The notes under the pieces are model-generated. The model was given only the letters and a program-made list of their open reading frames with translations, was not told the DNA's origin and did no database searches. Position numbers and translations under genes: made by a program. Source: Enhygromyxa salina (lineage in GTDB: Bacteria; Myxococcota_A; Polyangia; Nannocystales; Nannocystaceae). From it: a stretch of 64,000 nucleotides of DNA. Of this stretch, positions 8,940 to 17,995 are shown piece by piece. Every line of letters begins with the position of its first letter. Position 1 is the stretch's first letter. The DNA is taken from assembly GCF_000737335.2 (NCBI RefSeq), contig NZ_JMCC02000058.1:1-64000 (forward strand), read 5' to 3'.

Positions 8940-9914
8940 CTACAAATGCTCGGCCAGGCTGCGCTCGAGCCCCGCGCCCCCGTCGGCGCGCCCGGCCGCT
9001 GCCTCGCGCGCGCGCGCAGCGAGATCCCCCAGCTCGCGGTAGACCCCCAGCGCCTCGATCGCACCGCGGGCCAGCCCCTCGGGCGCTTCGGCCACGAGCT
9101 CGAGCAGGTAAGCCCACGCCTCCTCGGTCCGCAACATGGCGATCGCCAGCAGCCCAACCCGACGCGGCTCAAGCAAAGTGGACTCGACGAACGCACGCAA
9201 CGCCGCCAACGCCCCGGCCGGCCGCTCCTGCCCGAGCGCGAGCGCGGCCGCCTCGACGACCAGCTCATCGCGCCCGCGCAGGTGCTCGACGACAAACCCA
9301 AACGTGTCCGCGGCGTCGAGGGCCAGCAGCGCCGCGAAGCAGGCCCCGAGCACCTCTGGCTCTGGATCCCCGGCGCGGATCCGCAGGATCAACAACGGCA
9401 CCCCCGCCGCCACGTCGCCGCTGGCTGCGACCGCGTCGGCGGCCATCCTTCGGGCCTCGCGCTCGGGATCAGCGAGCAGCCGCGCGAGCTCGATCATCGC
9501 CTCGGGGTTGCGGCGGTTGACCAAGGCCATCGCCGCCATCCCACGCAGCGCCACCGCGGAGTCCTGCGAGCCGCCCCAGACCGGCTCCGGTTGCACGTGG
9601 CGAACCGCGGCCAAGAACAGCTCGTCCGCGGGTTCGCTCAGCAGGTCCAGCGCCTTGACGACCCCGACCTTGGTCCGGCACCCGGGGTCGGTGCGGACGG
9701 GGTCGGTCATCGCCTTGTCAAAGGCCGCGCGCATGCTGGCTTCGAAGCCGCTGAGCTCGTGCTCGCAGATGACCTCGAGCGCGGCCGCGACCACCAGGTT
9801 GGAGCGAGCCCCAAGCGCCTTGCTGAGCGCCGCGCGGGCCGCGGGTGCGTGCGGATCCGTCACGGCCTCGGCGAGCCGCTCTAGAGCCTCCAGGGTACGG
9901 TCGCGCTTGGCCAT
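8940..9914 (-). CDS. HEAT-repeat protein
   Basis: A 324-residue protein, almost entirely alpha-helical and rich in Ala, Leu and Glu. It is built of about eight helical pairs of HEAT type (for example ALRGMAAMALV, EARRMAADAVAASG, VVEAAALALGQ). No signal peptide or membrane segment, so probably a cytoplasmic scaffold. The next gene downstream of its stop is the convergent pyrC. The partner cannot be told from sequence. Confidence 0.7.
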   Translation of the reverse strand: MAKRDRTLEALERLAEAVTDPHAPAARAALSKALGARSNLVVAAALEVICEHELSGFEASMRAAFDKAMTDPVRTDPGCRTKVGVVKALDLLSEPADELFLAAVRHVQPEPVWGGSQDSAVALRGMAAMALVNRRNPEAMIELARLLADPEREARRMAADAVAASGDVAAGVPLLILRIRAGDPEPEVLGACFAALLALDAADTFGFVVEHLRGRDELVVEAAALALGQERPAGALAALRAFVESTLLEPRRVGLLAIAMLRTEEAWAYLLELVAEAPEGLARGAIEALGVYRELGDLAARAREAAAGRADGGAGLERSLAEHL

Positions 9915-9926
9915 GATCTTGGGTTT

Positions 9927-10349
9927 CTAGGACTCCCGAGACCCCGACCGCCGCTGCTCGTGGGCTTCTTGGTCACGCTCGCTCGGAAACGCTGCGATGT
10001 GGGCCATCACGCCAAGGGCGGTCAGCGCGTAGGTCCACTGCATCTCGGCGCCGAGCATCGCCAGCATCAGCCCGAAGATCGTCACCGACTCGGCCGCAGC
10101 CAGGCGCACGATCAGCGCGGTGACGTACAGCTGGTCGCGGGTGATCAGCGGCACGGCCAGGGCGCTGCCAAGCGCGACGATCACACCCACGCTGGTCAAC
10201 ACGATCGACAGGGTCTGGAGGTCGCCCGCCCCGGCGTCTTGCCCGTGGGCCACGTGCGCAATGACGAGGAACAAGATGTGACTGACCAACATCGCCCCCC
10301 ACAGGAGCATCGGGACTTGCAAACCGGGGGGCTTGGACGCGCTCGTCAT
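9927..10349 (-). CDS. small integral membrane protein
   Basis: A 140-residue protein with four predicted membrane helices (around 14-33, 46-68, 76-98 and 105-122) and a charged, Arg/Glu-rich C-terminal tail. There is a short gap to the HEAT-repeat gene downstream on the same strand, so the two may form an operon. The arrangement is like that of small proteins with unknown function related to respiratory or ATP-synthase accessory subunits, but I cannot assign a family. Confidence 0.6.
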   Translation of the reverse strand: MTSASKPPGLQVPMLLWGAMLVSHILFLVIAHVAHGQDAGAGDLQTLSIVLTSVGVIVALGSALAVPLITRDQLYVTALIVRLAAAESVTIFGLMLAMLGAEMQWTYALTALGVMAHIAAFPSERDQEAHEQRRSGSRES

Positions 10350-10441
10350 CCCGCCCAGAGTAGCAAAGCCAACAGCCCGCGCCCGAGCGGAGACCAGGCT
10401 CCCCTACCCTTGCCTTCGGGGCCGTGCTTAGATCGGCGCCA

Positions 10442-11365
10442 ATGGGTCCCCTCCGCCCCGTGTTCCCCCTCGCCGCGCTCGCCATGCTCACGCTCGCGTG
10501 CCGTACGGTGCCGGCGACGCTGCCCGAGCCCGACACCGGCGCGGCTACCCGCACCAGCAATACCGTGTTCGTCGAGTCGCAGCCCAAGCCCGAGGGCGGC
10601 CGCCTGTTCGAGCCGCTGTCGGCCGACGCCATCCAAGTGTTCCGCTGCTGGTTCACCGATCCTTACGAGTACATGTTCACCTACGACGGTGAGCCCTTCG
10701 AGTTCAACGACCGGGCCTTCGGCACCTTCATGGCCGGGATCAGCGGCATCCTGTACTACGGCAACCTCAACAATTGCGTGGGCGACATCATTGGCGAGCC
10801 CCCGCGCAGCTACAGCGATCTGCAACCGATCGAGCGGTTCGCGGGCGTCAGCGCGACCTTGCCCAACAGCAGTTTGCCGTTTGAGACCGTCAACCCCGAG
10901 ATCATCCATTGGGCCCGGGCCAAGCTGCTGCCTGCCCCCAATCAGTACATTGATGGGATCCCCGTTCAATTGGCCTATGATCGGGTGTTCCACCGATTCT
11001 TTCGCGTGATGGCCGTGAGCCTGTTCGAGCTGCACCAACAATACGCGATCGCAGCGGAGGCCCAGACCTACCTGCGCGACACCTCGAACGGCGACCAGGG
11101 GATCGACTGGCTCGAGCGTCGCTACACCCACAGCATGCCCGCGTTCAACGGCAGCTGGGACGGCACGACCATGACCACGCCGATGGCCGCGGGGTTCTGG
11201 CTGCGGCGTCAGCTCGATGGCTCGATCGGCCCGTGCTGGCATGGGCTGCGCGACGTGCTGGAACGCTATGATCCGCGGTGGTTGGCCGAGCAGCTGAACC
11301 ACTACCCCAACGCCCAAGTCGCGCTCGCGCAGCTGCCCGACACCATCGGCGGATCCGCGCCATGA
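10442..11365 (+). CDS. lipoprotein of unknown function
   Basis: A 307-residue protein with signal peptide and lipobox LTLAC (Cys 20). The mature part is rich in aromatic residues (YEYMFTYDGEPFEF, YYGNLNNC) with no motif I recognise. ATG 10442 is chosen over an upstream GTG because it begins the signal peptide. Its stop overlaps the ATG of the following dehydrogenase gene (ATGA), so the two are translationally coupled, an odd pairing of an envelope lipoprotein with a cytoplasmic enzyme. Confidence 0.65.
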   Translation: MGPLRPVFPLAALAMLTLACRTVPATLPEPDTGAATRTSNTVFVESQPKPEGGRLFEPLSADAIQVFRCWFTDPYEYMFTYDGEPFEFNDRAFGTFMAGISGILYYGNLNNCVGDIIGEPPRSYSDLQPIERFAGVSATLPNSSLPFETVNPEIIHWARAKLLPAPNQYIDGIPVQLAYDRVFHRFFRVMAVSLFELHQQYAIAAEAQTYLRDTSNGDQGIDWLERRYTHSMPAFNGSWDGTTMTTPMAAGFWLRRQLDGSIGPCWHGLRDVLERYDPRWLAEQLNHYPNAQVALAQLPDTIGGSAP

Positions 11366-12318
11366 CCCACCTGGTCATCGTCCCACCCGAGGTGCCCCGC
11401 GAGTGGCTCGCGCGGCTCGACCAAGCCCAGGCCGACTGCGAGGTGATCGTGGGGATCGACGCCGTCCCGAGCCCGCGGCTGCCCGAGGTCGTTGGCTTGC
11501 TGTCGCTGCTGACCATGCCTGTCGACCTCGAGCTGCTCGTGCGCCTGCCTGCGCTGCGCGTCGTCAGCAACATGGCCGTTGGCTACGACAACGTGGTGCT
11601 GCCAGCTTGCGCCGCGCGGGGCGTGGCGCTGGGCAACACCCCGGGCGTGCTGACCGACGCGACCGCCGACCTCACGATGGCGCTGCTGCTCGCCGCCGCG
11701 CGGCGCCTCGATGTCGCCGCGCTCGATGCCCGCGAAGGTCGCTGGCACGCGTGGAGCCCCGATGGTTGGCTGGGCGTCGAGCTGCGCGGGGCCACCCTTG
11801 GGGTCGTTGGGCTCGGCAAGATCGGGTTCGCGGTCGCCGAGCGGGCGCGCGGGTTCGGCATGCAGATCTGCTATGTCGGGCGCAGCGATCAGGATCATCC
11901 GCAGGCCAAGCAGATCGGCGCGCAGCGGCTGAGCTTGGACGAGCTGCTGGTCCGCGCGGACTTTGTCAGCCTGCACGTGCCGCTCACCGACGAGACCCAA
12001 GGTCTGATCAACGCGGCCGCCCTGGAAAAAATGAAGGCCGAGGCGATCCTGATCAACACCTCGCGCGGGGCGATCGTCGATCAAGACGCGCTGCTGGCCG
12101 CGCTCACGCAGGGTCGCCTGCGCGGCGCTGCGCTGGACGTGACCTCGCCCGAACCGCTGCCGCCCTCGCACCCATTGTTCGCCGCCCCCGGCTGTCTCAT
12201 TTTGCCACACATCGGCTCGGCGACTCACACCACGCGCAGGCGCATGGCCGAGCTCGCGTGCCTCAACCTGCTCGCAGGGATTCGCGGCGAGCCGCTGCCC
12301 CACCCCGTCACATGCTAG
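11362..12318 (+). CDS. D-2-hydroxyacid dehydrogenase (glyoxylate/hydroxypyruvate reductase-like)
   Basis: A 318-residue NAD(P)-dependent D-2-hydroxyacid dehydrogenase. It has the substrate-side NMAVGYDNVV motif, the Rossmann loop GVVGLGKIGFAVAERA (GxGxxG), LHVPLTDET, INTSRGAIVDQDAL with the catalytic Arg, and the catalytic His in LILPHIGSAT. These features and the length fit glyoxylate/hydroxypyruvate reductases. Its product could feed the glycerate kinase encoded at 4470-5924 (inference). The start overlaps the stop of the upstream lipoprotein gene. Confidence 0.88.
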   Translation: MTHLVIVPPEVPREWLARLDQAQADCEVIVGIDAVPSPRLPEVVGLLSLLTMPVDLELLVRLPALRVVSNMAVGYDNVVLPACAARGVALGNTPGVLTDATADLTMALLLAAARRLDVAALDAREGRWHAWSPDGWLGVELRGATLGVVGLGKIGFAVAERARGFGMQICYVGRSDQDHPQAKQIGAQRLSLDELLVRADFVSLHVPLTDETQGLINAAALEKMKAEAILINTSRGAIVDQDALLAALTQGRLRGAALDVTSPEPLPPSHPLFAAPGCLILPHIGSATHTTRRRMAELACLNLLAGIRGEPLPHPVTC

Positions 12319-12328
12319 CCTGCCCGCG

Positions 12329-14047
12329 ATGGCTCCTGCGAGAGGTTGGGGTAGTTCGGGCTCGGCCCTGCTGTTTTTGTGCGCGAGCGTTGCGTGCGGA
12401 TCCGATACAGAGCTCCCCGAGCTGACCTATCATGGCGACCAGATCGCGGTGGGTGTCGATTTCGACGCGCCGATCTGTGCGGGCGACATCGCGGATTTCG
12501 ACAGAGAGATCCGGCGAATCGACGCGACCTTCGAGCTCCAAAGCAAGGGCGTCACGCAGCTGTATATTCTGGGCAGCCCAACACTTTACGAGCACTACTG
12601 CGCGGACGGGAGTGCCGGGTGCGCGAAGTATCGGCCGCCGCGTATATTTTCTCGCCGCAGGTCAAGCTCGATCTGGCACGAACTCGTCCACGATCGCGCC
12701 GGTCGAAGCTCGAACGCGAACCTCCGGCACGCGCCAGCGCTGTTCACCGAAGGGTTGGCCGTCGCTATGGGCCGGCCGGTCTGCGAGCCCGTGGTCCCCT
12801 GGTCGCTGCCCGATGTCGACAGTCTGCTGGCGGCGCGCGGCGGCGGCGATCTTCCCACGCACGGCTACTTCCTTGGTGGTGAGCTGATCCGATGGCTGCT
12901 GAAGTCCCGCGGCCCCCAGCCGATCAAGGACTTCATGGAATCGGTGTATTGGGGCGATTCGCCCGACAAGCTCCGCACCATCTACACCGAGCACTTCGGC
13001 AGCTCGATCGACGATGATTTGTTCGCGAGCATCAACTGGGGCAGCGAGGGCTACAGCCCCGCAGAGCTCGGTTGCCGCGGCGAGCACCCGAGCATCGACG
13101 CCGAAGGTCGTATTCACCACCTCCAAGCAACCCTCGACTGCAGCTCGCCGCGGGTCCGCTCGCAGTTCCAGGACCGCGATTCCGAAGGCCTCGGTTATGT
13201 GGAGTGGTTGCTCGAGGTCGAGGGCAACGACGATGGTCTCGAGCGCTTCGAGGTCGCGGGCGAGATTCCAGCTGGCACCGAGCTGAGCTACGCCCGCTGT
13301 GACTGCAGGACGACGATGCCGGAGGAGCAGGGTCCCCACTTCCTCGACCCCACGGACGCGCGGCCGGTCGGCTCGGGCGGCAGGATGTACCTTCGGCCCG
13401 GAAGCTATCGCGTGCTCTGGTCTGGCCCGCTCGACGCCGGTCACAGCCTCGACGTCCGTCTGGTCGGTCCGTGTGACTTTGACAAACAAGACTGTCCGAG
13501 CGGCGAGCAGTGCACCCTGTGGTCGGAGTGCATTCCCGAGATCCCCGAGCCCGCGCAGTCCGGTGAACCATGCGTACAGATCGACCATGAGCCGGCCGTG
13601 TGTGTCGCTGGCAGTGTCTGTCTAGGGGGCGAGGGCGGGGGGCAGGTCGAGGGCTGGTGCACGCCGCAGTGCGAGAGTGGCAGCGACTGCAGCAGCGGAC
13701 AGGCGTGCAGCGTCTGGGGGTTTTGCGGGGTTCCCTGCGACGTGCTGGCGCAGGATTGTGCGGATGGCTACGGCTGCCATCCACCGCTAGCCGAAGGCGT
13801 GCCCGTGTGTCTGCCAAGCGGCCAAGTCGAGCTGCTCGAGAGCTGCGGGCTCGTCTCGTGCGCCCCCGGGTTGCTGTGTGAGCCGGTCGAACAGCTGCCT
13901 GGCTGTGCAGCGGGCCTGTTCGGCGGCTGCTGCACGCAGATCTGTGAGCTGGGCCAGTCCGATCAGTGCCCACCCGAGCTGCCCAACTGTGAGCCCGAGT
14001 TCTACGGCCTGGGCGAGGCCCAGGGCGTTGGCGTGTGTCTGCCCTGA
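12329..14047 (+). CDS. HExxH-containing lipoprotein with Cys-rich C-terminus
   Basis: A 572-residue protein with lipobox SVAC (Cys 23). Residues 116-122 read WHELVHD, an HExxH zinc motif (His117, Glu118, His121), and a Glu in LFTEGLAVAMG (about 141) follows at gluzincin spacing. This suggests a metallopeptidase. A beta-rich middle domain follows, then about 150 residues with dense CxxxxxC repeats (CPSGEQCTLWSECIP type) seen in myxobacterial surface proteins. Residues 95-110 are unusually Arg/Ser-rich just before the motif. The substrate is unknown. It starts 10 bases after the dehydrogenase stop. Confidence 0.7.
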   Translation: MAPARGWGSSGSALLFLCASVACGSDTELPELTYHGDQIAVGVDFDAPICAGDIADFDREIRRIDATFELQSKGVTQLYILGSPTLYEHYCADGSAGCAKYRPPRIFSRRRSSSIWHELVHDRAGRSSNANLRHAPALFTEGLAVAMGRPVCEPVVPWSLPDVDSLLAARGGGDLPTHGYFLGGELIRWLLKSRGPQPIKDFMESVYWGDSPDKLRTIYTEHFGSSIDDDLFASINWGSEGYSPAELGCRGEHPSIDAEGRIHHLQATLDCSSPRVRSQFQDRDSEGLGYVEWLLEVEGNDDGLERFEVAGEIPAGTELSYARCDCRTTMPEEQGPHFLDPTDARPVGSGGRMYLRPGSYRVLWSGPLDAGHSLDVRLVGPCDFDKQDCPSGEQCTLWSECIPEIPEPAQSGEPCVQIDHEPAVCVAGSVCLGGEGGGQVEGWCTPQCESGSDCSSGQACSVWGFCGVPCDVLAQDCADGYGCHPPLAEGVPVCLPSGQVELLESCGLVSCAPGLLCEPVEQLPGCAAGLFGGCCTQICELGQSDQCPPELPNCEPEFYGLGEAQGVGVCLP

Positions 14048-14084
14048 TCTGCCCTGATCTGCCCTGATCAGAACTGCGCTTCCG

Positions 14085-15146
14085 TCACAGGCAGCCGATC
14101 GGCGCCGTCGAGACCACGATGTTGTCGAAGTCGCGGCCCTGATCCTGGGCCGAGCCGTCGTTCCAGTAGTTCTCGAAGAACACCGCGTTGATGCCGTACT
14201 CCGTCCACGTGCCGACAAAGTCCATCTCGTCGCGCCGCGCCTCGAGCTCGCCGTTGATCCAAAACTCCTGCACGCCATTTTGCATGCCGGGATCATTGAG
14301 CTTCACGTGGGCCTCGACGCAAAACCACTGGCCCGAGAGCGCGGTCGAGAACACCGGCGTCTGGCCAGACAAGTTGCCCAGCCAGCTCATGTTGGCGAAG
14401 TCGTTGTAGCCCTGGCACACGACCTGCCCATTCTCGATGCAGCTGACCGGATCGAGCAGCAGGCGCTCGTTGCCGTCGCTCCACAGGTGGGCGATCATGG
14501 CTTGCGACCAGTCGTCGGCCGAGCTGAAGATCGTTGCACGCGAGAGCTTGGCCGGGTTGCCGGTCCAGCCGTCGTCGTTGCGCAGGTACATGCGGTACCA
14601 GATCTCGCGGAAGTCCTCGTTGGGGCGGATGCCCTTGTTCATGTACCCGTTGGGGTTGCGCCCAAACCCCAGCTTCATGCCGCCGGCTTCGACCTCGCCG
14701 GCCTCGAAGTGGGTGCGGATGCCCTGAGAGCCGCCGTAGCCGGCGCCCGGCGTGACGACGACGTCGCCCTCGTCGTCGCCGTACTCGAAGTAGCGGCCGT
14801 CGGCGACCATCGGGCCGTCGGACTCGAAGTCGTCGCAGAAGATCCACTCCGGGGCGGGGTCGCTGCACTCGAGCGGATCGCCGTCGCCGTCGCCGTCGCC
14901 ATCACCCGAGTCGCCGTCGCCGTCGCCGTCACCCGAGTCGCCGTCGCCGTCGCCATCACCCGAGTCGCCGTCGCCGTCGCCGTCGCCAGGATCTCCGTCG
15001 CCGTCGCCGTCGCCAGGGTCACCGTCGCCGTCGCCCGTCTCGGCGGTTGTCATGGTGTCGCCCTCAGCCGCGGGTTCGTCCGTACAGCCAAGCCCGAACA
15101 CGAGGCCCACGCACACGCCGATCCGTGAAAACTTCATTCGTTGCAT
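14085..15146 (-). CDS. GD-linker lipoprotein with polysaccharide-lyase/lectin-like domain
   Basis: A 353-residue protein with lipobox GLGC (Cys 21), then a Gly-Asp-rich linker of about 75 residues (repeats of GDGDGD with Pro or Ser every eight residues). The C-terminal domain of about 240 residues begins IFCDDFESDG and has YRMYLRNDD, FCVEAHVKLND and EFWINGELEARRDEMDF. These resemble the concanavalin-fold domain of heparin-lyase-type proteins, but the match is by eye. ATG 15146 or 15137 are both possible. The next gene upstream on this strand ends 84 bases before it. Confidence 0.65.
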   Translation of the reverse strand: MQRMKFSRIGVCVGLVFGLGCTDEPAAEGDTMTTAETGDGDGDPGDGDGDGDPGDGDGDGDSGDGDGDGDSGDGDGDGDSGDGDGDGDGDPLECSDPAPEWIFCDDFESDGPMVADGRYFEYGDDEGDVVVTPGAGYGGSQGIRTHFEAGEVEAGGMKLGFGRNPNGYMNKGIRPNEDFREIWYRMYLRNDDGWTGNPAKLSRATIFSSADDWSQAMIAHLWSDGNERLLLDPVSCIENGQVVCQGYNDFANMSWLGNLSGQTPVFSTALSGQWFCVEAHVKLNDPGMQNGVQEFWINGELEARRDEMDFVGTWTEYGINAVFFENYWNDGSAQDQGRDFDNIVVSTAPIGCL

Positions 15147-15230
15147 GTCTGCCGCCGCCGGGCGCACGCAGTGCGCCCAACGACCCAAGCACGGGCGAGA
15201 GACCTCGCCCAAGCCCACCACCCAGCTCGC

Positions 15231-16763
15231 TCACCCTGGCGTGCACTGGGCCGGCCCGATCGTGACATCGTCAATCGACCACTGGCCACTCGTGAAGGCG
15301 CCGGCCTGGCCAATGCTGTTACAGAAGCGGACCCGGAAGTTTGCGTTCTTGTAGGCCGTCACGTTGTGGCCCATCTCTGTCCAGCCAACGTCGTTGGTGC
15401 ACGGGCTGGCGCCGGTCGTGAACACCTGCTGCCAGATGTTGCCGTCGAACACCTGGACCTTCGAGACCATGTACGGCGAGTAGTCGGCGTGAAGGTGGCG
15501 CCAGTAGGTCAGCCACACGCTGCCGAGCCCGGCCGTGTTCACGATCGGGCTGGTGATGCAGTAGTCGGCGTGAACTGCCGTTGTCGCGCAGCCGCCAATG
15601 ACCACGCCCGCGACCCCGTTGTCCCCGCTTGGGGTGTGGTCCGTTGCTGGATCGTTGCCCGGACACGCCGACGCGCAGTTGGAGATCAGCGCCGGGCCGA
15701 TCTGCCACTCGAGCCCGAGCTGCCAGCCGGCCGAGTTGTCCGAGAAGTCTTCCGCGAACACGTAGCCGGGCGCGTTTGGATCTACGCACGAGCCAATGTT
15801 GCAGACCTCGGCGACCGTGCACTGGTTTCCGTCGTTGCAGGGGTTCCCGTCATTCGCCGACTGTTGCACGCACTGGCCGTTGTCCTGGTTGCACAGCCCA
15901 ACATTGCACGCGTCGCTCAGCTGGCTGCAGTCGAGCGGCATGCCGCCGCCGCAGTCGCCCGCCGAGCACACCTCGCCCGAGGTGCACAGGTTGCCGTCGT
16001 CGCAGGCGCCGTTGTTGTTGATCGGCGCCGACTCGCAGACCTTGTCCACGTTGCACACACCCGTCGTGCAGTCACCGTTGAACGCGTCGCAGTCGCCGTC
16101 GACCAGGCAGTCTGCGGGCGCGCAGGTGTTGCCGTCGCAGAACTGCGAGAGGCAGTCCAGGTCCATCTCGCACAGCTCGCCCTCGCTGCAGCCGGGGCAG
16201 GTGCCGCCGCAGTCGATGTCGGTCTCTTCGCCGTTCATGACGCCGTCGCCACACGCGGGCGGCGAGCACACGCCACCCGAGCACACCCCGCTCAGACAGT
16301 CCGCAGCGATCGCGCAGCCAAGGTTGTCCTCGCACGGATCACACGCCGGCCCGCCGCAGTCGACATCGGTCTCATCGCCGTTCTCGACCCCGTCTGAACA
16401 CGAGGGATCAATGCAGACGTTGCCGACGCAGCTGTCGCTCTGGCAGTCGCTGTTCATCACACACGCGAGGCCGGTCGCGCAGGGATCGCAATTGGGACCG
16501 CCGCAGTCGACGTCGGTCTCCATTTGATTCATCTGCGCGTCGTCGCAGGCGGGATCCGGCGGCGAGCTGTCGCCGGTGTCGTCGTCGGGGTGGCCGTCCG
16601 TGCCCGTGTCACGGTCGCCGTCGCCGTCGCCGTTGGTCGTGGGATTTTGCGTGGTCAACGTCAAGAAGGGGTCGCCATCGTCGGACTCACCGGTGGCACA
16701 GCCCACCGTGAACGCAGCGCAGGTCCCCGTGATGATTACAGCTCGCAACTTGTCAGTTCGCAT
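15231..16763 (-). CDS. Cys-rich GD-linker lipoprotein
   Basis: A 510-residue protein with lipobox FTVGC (Cys 22) and a short GDGDGD linker. It then carries at least three copies of a repeat reading ETDVDCGGPxCDPC / CSDGVxNGDETD, with CxxxxDCxSGxCxxxxC spacers, a repeat common on myxobacterial surface proteins. A C-terminal domain of about 170 residues (YVFAEDFSDNSAGW, WSIDDVTIG) resembles a jelly-roll carbohydrate- or protease-associated domain. ATG 16763 starts the signal peptide. Role unknown; surface exposure is likely. Confidence 0.7.
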   Translation of the reverse strand: MRTDKLRAVIITGTCAAFTVGCATGESDDGDPFLTLTTQNPTTNGDGDGDRDTGTDGHPDDDTGDSSPPDPACDDAQMNQMETDVDCGGPNCDPCATGLACVMNSDCQSDSCVGNVCIDPSCSDGVENGDETDVDCGGPACDPCEDNLGCAIAADCLSGVCSGGVCSPPACGDGVMNGEETDIDCGGTCPGCSEGELCEMDLDCLSQFCDGNTCAPADCLVDGDCDAFNGDCTTGVCNVDKVCESAPINNNGACDDGNLCTSGEVCSAGDCGGGMPLDCSQLSDACNVGLCNQDNGQCVQQSANDGNPCNDGNQCTVAEVCNIGSCVDPNAPGYVFAEDFSDNSAGWQLGLEWQIGPALISNCASACPGNDPATDHTPSGDNGVAGVVIGGCATTAVHADYCITSPIVNTAGLGSVWLTYWRHLHADYSPYMVSKVQVFDGNIWQQVFTTGASPCTNDVGWTEMGHNVTAYKNANFRVRFCNSIGQAGAFTSGQWSIDDVTIGPAQCTPG

Positions 16764-16807
16764 GAACGTCACCAGGCCCCGATGGTACGCCGCGGACACA
16801 ACAGCGC

Positions 16808-16979
16808 CTAGTCCCGACTCGAGCGCTGGGCCCTCGACTCGGGCCTATTGGGTCTTCAAGGGGCTTTCAGCCCCCCCTCGCTGGAGCCCCCTCGCTCACC
16901 CTCAAACGCTCGCCTGTCGGCCCTTGTACTCGCCTAAGATCATTCAGCTTTTCCAATTCAGTGCTTGATCTGGGCCTAG
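16808..16979. repeat. CTAG-ended inverted-repeat element, copy 1
   Basis: A 172-bp intergenic element between the MscS gene and the lipoprotein gene. It begins CTAGTCCCGACTCGAGCGCTG-like and ends in an imperfect inverted copy finishing GGGCCTAG. Inside is a hairpin (GGGGCTTTCAGCCCC). A second copy sits at 19330-19508 with matching order of all blocks. There is no coding capacity, so it looks like a miniature non-autonomous element or a REP-type repeat. Confidence 0.65.
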
Positions 16980-17023
16980 CAGCCGCACTGCGAAGCATGT
17001 AGGGGCGCTCGCCAATTCGGCAA

Positions 17024-17935
17024 CTATCGATCGGCGGGCGGCTTCGCTACCTGATTCTGCAACCATGAAAGGTTGCCCGGCTCGAGCAGCTGGACCGAGA
17101 GCGGCGTGGTGCTGCGCAGGTGCAAGTCCCGTTGTGGAAATGGGATCTCGATCTTGCGCCGGGCAAACTCAGCCCAGATCGCAAAGTAGATCTGCGTTGC
17201 GAACACATCGGGTGTATGCAGCATCGTGTCCGAAGGGACCCGCAGCACGAAATTCAGGCTCGAGTCGCCGCAGCCCAAGAACAGGACGTCGGGCTTTTGT
17301 CCAGCCGCGAGCGACGGGCTCGCGTTTCCAACCGTGAGCAGCGCCTCGCGGACCTGCTCGACGTCGCTCGAGTACGACACGCCGATCGGGAACCGAAACC
17401 TGACCAGGCGATTGCTCAAGCTGAGGTTGGTGACCCGCTGGCTGACAAACTCGGAGTTGGGGACCAGAATGTCAATGCTCTCGTTGGTGCGGATCACGGT
17501 TGCGCGAGCGTGGATCCCTACGATCTGACCCTGCACGCCGTCGTTGAGCTGGACCCGATCCCCAACCTTGACCGGGCGCTCGAACAGCAGCACCAGACCG
17601 CTGACGAAGTTGTCCGCCAGGTTTTGCAGACCAAGGCCAAGGCCAACGCCGATCGCACCGAGCGCCACCATGATGCTCTTGAACTCGAGCCCCAACCACG
17701 GAAGCATCGAGAGCAAGCCGACAATCCAGAGCACGTAAGAGCTGATGCGGGCCGTGGCGTACTGCACCCCAGGGTCGACGTGTGAGCGGCGAAACAGGCG
17801 AAACACCAGCTTGCGCTTGATGAACTGGGTGAACCCCGCCAGCACGACCAGGTAGAGCACGATCGACACCAGCGTGCCGACCATGATGTTCTGAGTGCCG
17901 AGCGTGAACAGGTGCGTGTTCCACAGCTCATTCAT
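17024..17935 (-). CDS. MscS-family mechanosensitive channel
   Basis: A 303-residue protein with two N-terminal membrane helices, then the pore-lining TM3 of MscS type (MVALGAIGVGLGLGLQNLADNFVSG, described here by its Gly/Ala face). A beta domain follows with PVKVGDRVQL, IHARATVIRTNE and ILVPNSEF, typical of small MscS channels that release solutes on osmotic down-shock. The C-terminal cytoplasmic cage domain is complete. The start ATG 17935 gives a short periplasmic N-terminus. A second MscS-like gene is at 28719-29633. Confidence 0.9.
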   Translation of the reverse strand: MNELWNTHLFTLGTQNIMVGTLVSIVLYLVVLAGFTQFIKRKLVFRLFRRSHVDPGVQYATARISSYVLWIVGLLSMLPWLGLEFKSIMVALGAIGVGLGLGLQNLADNFVSGLVLLFERPVKVGDRVQLNDGVQGQIVGIHARATVIRTNESIDILVPNSEFVSQRVTNLSLSNRLVRFRFPIGVSYSSDVEQVREALLTVGNASPSLAAGQKPDVLFLGCGDSSLNFVLRVPSDTMLHTPDVFATQIYFAIWAEFARRKIEIPFPQRDLHLRSTTPLSVQLLEPGNLSWLQNQVAKPPADR

Positions 17936-17995
17936 GGTGGCCTCCGCATCCGCGAGTCCCGACGATCTTTACGGTCTGCATGTGATGCTGGTGGC

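Noticed and set aside
14280..15128. Long plus-strand open frame opposite the GD-linker lipoprotein (Val/Ala/Arg repeats)
   Set aside because: It is the antisense of the GDGDGD repeat and has no start signal; the repeat keeps several frames open.
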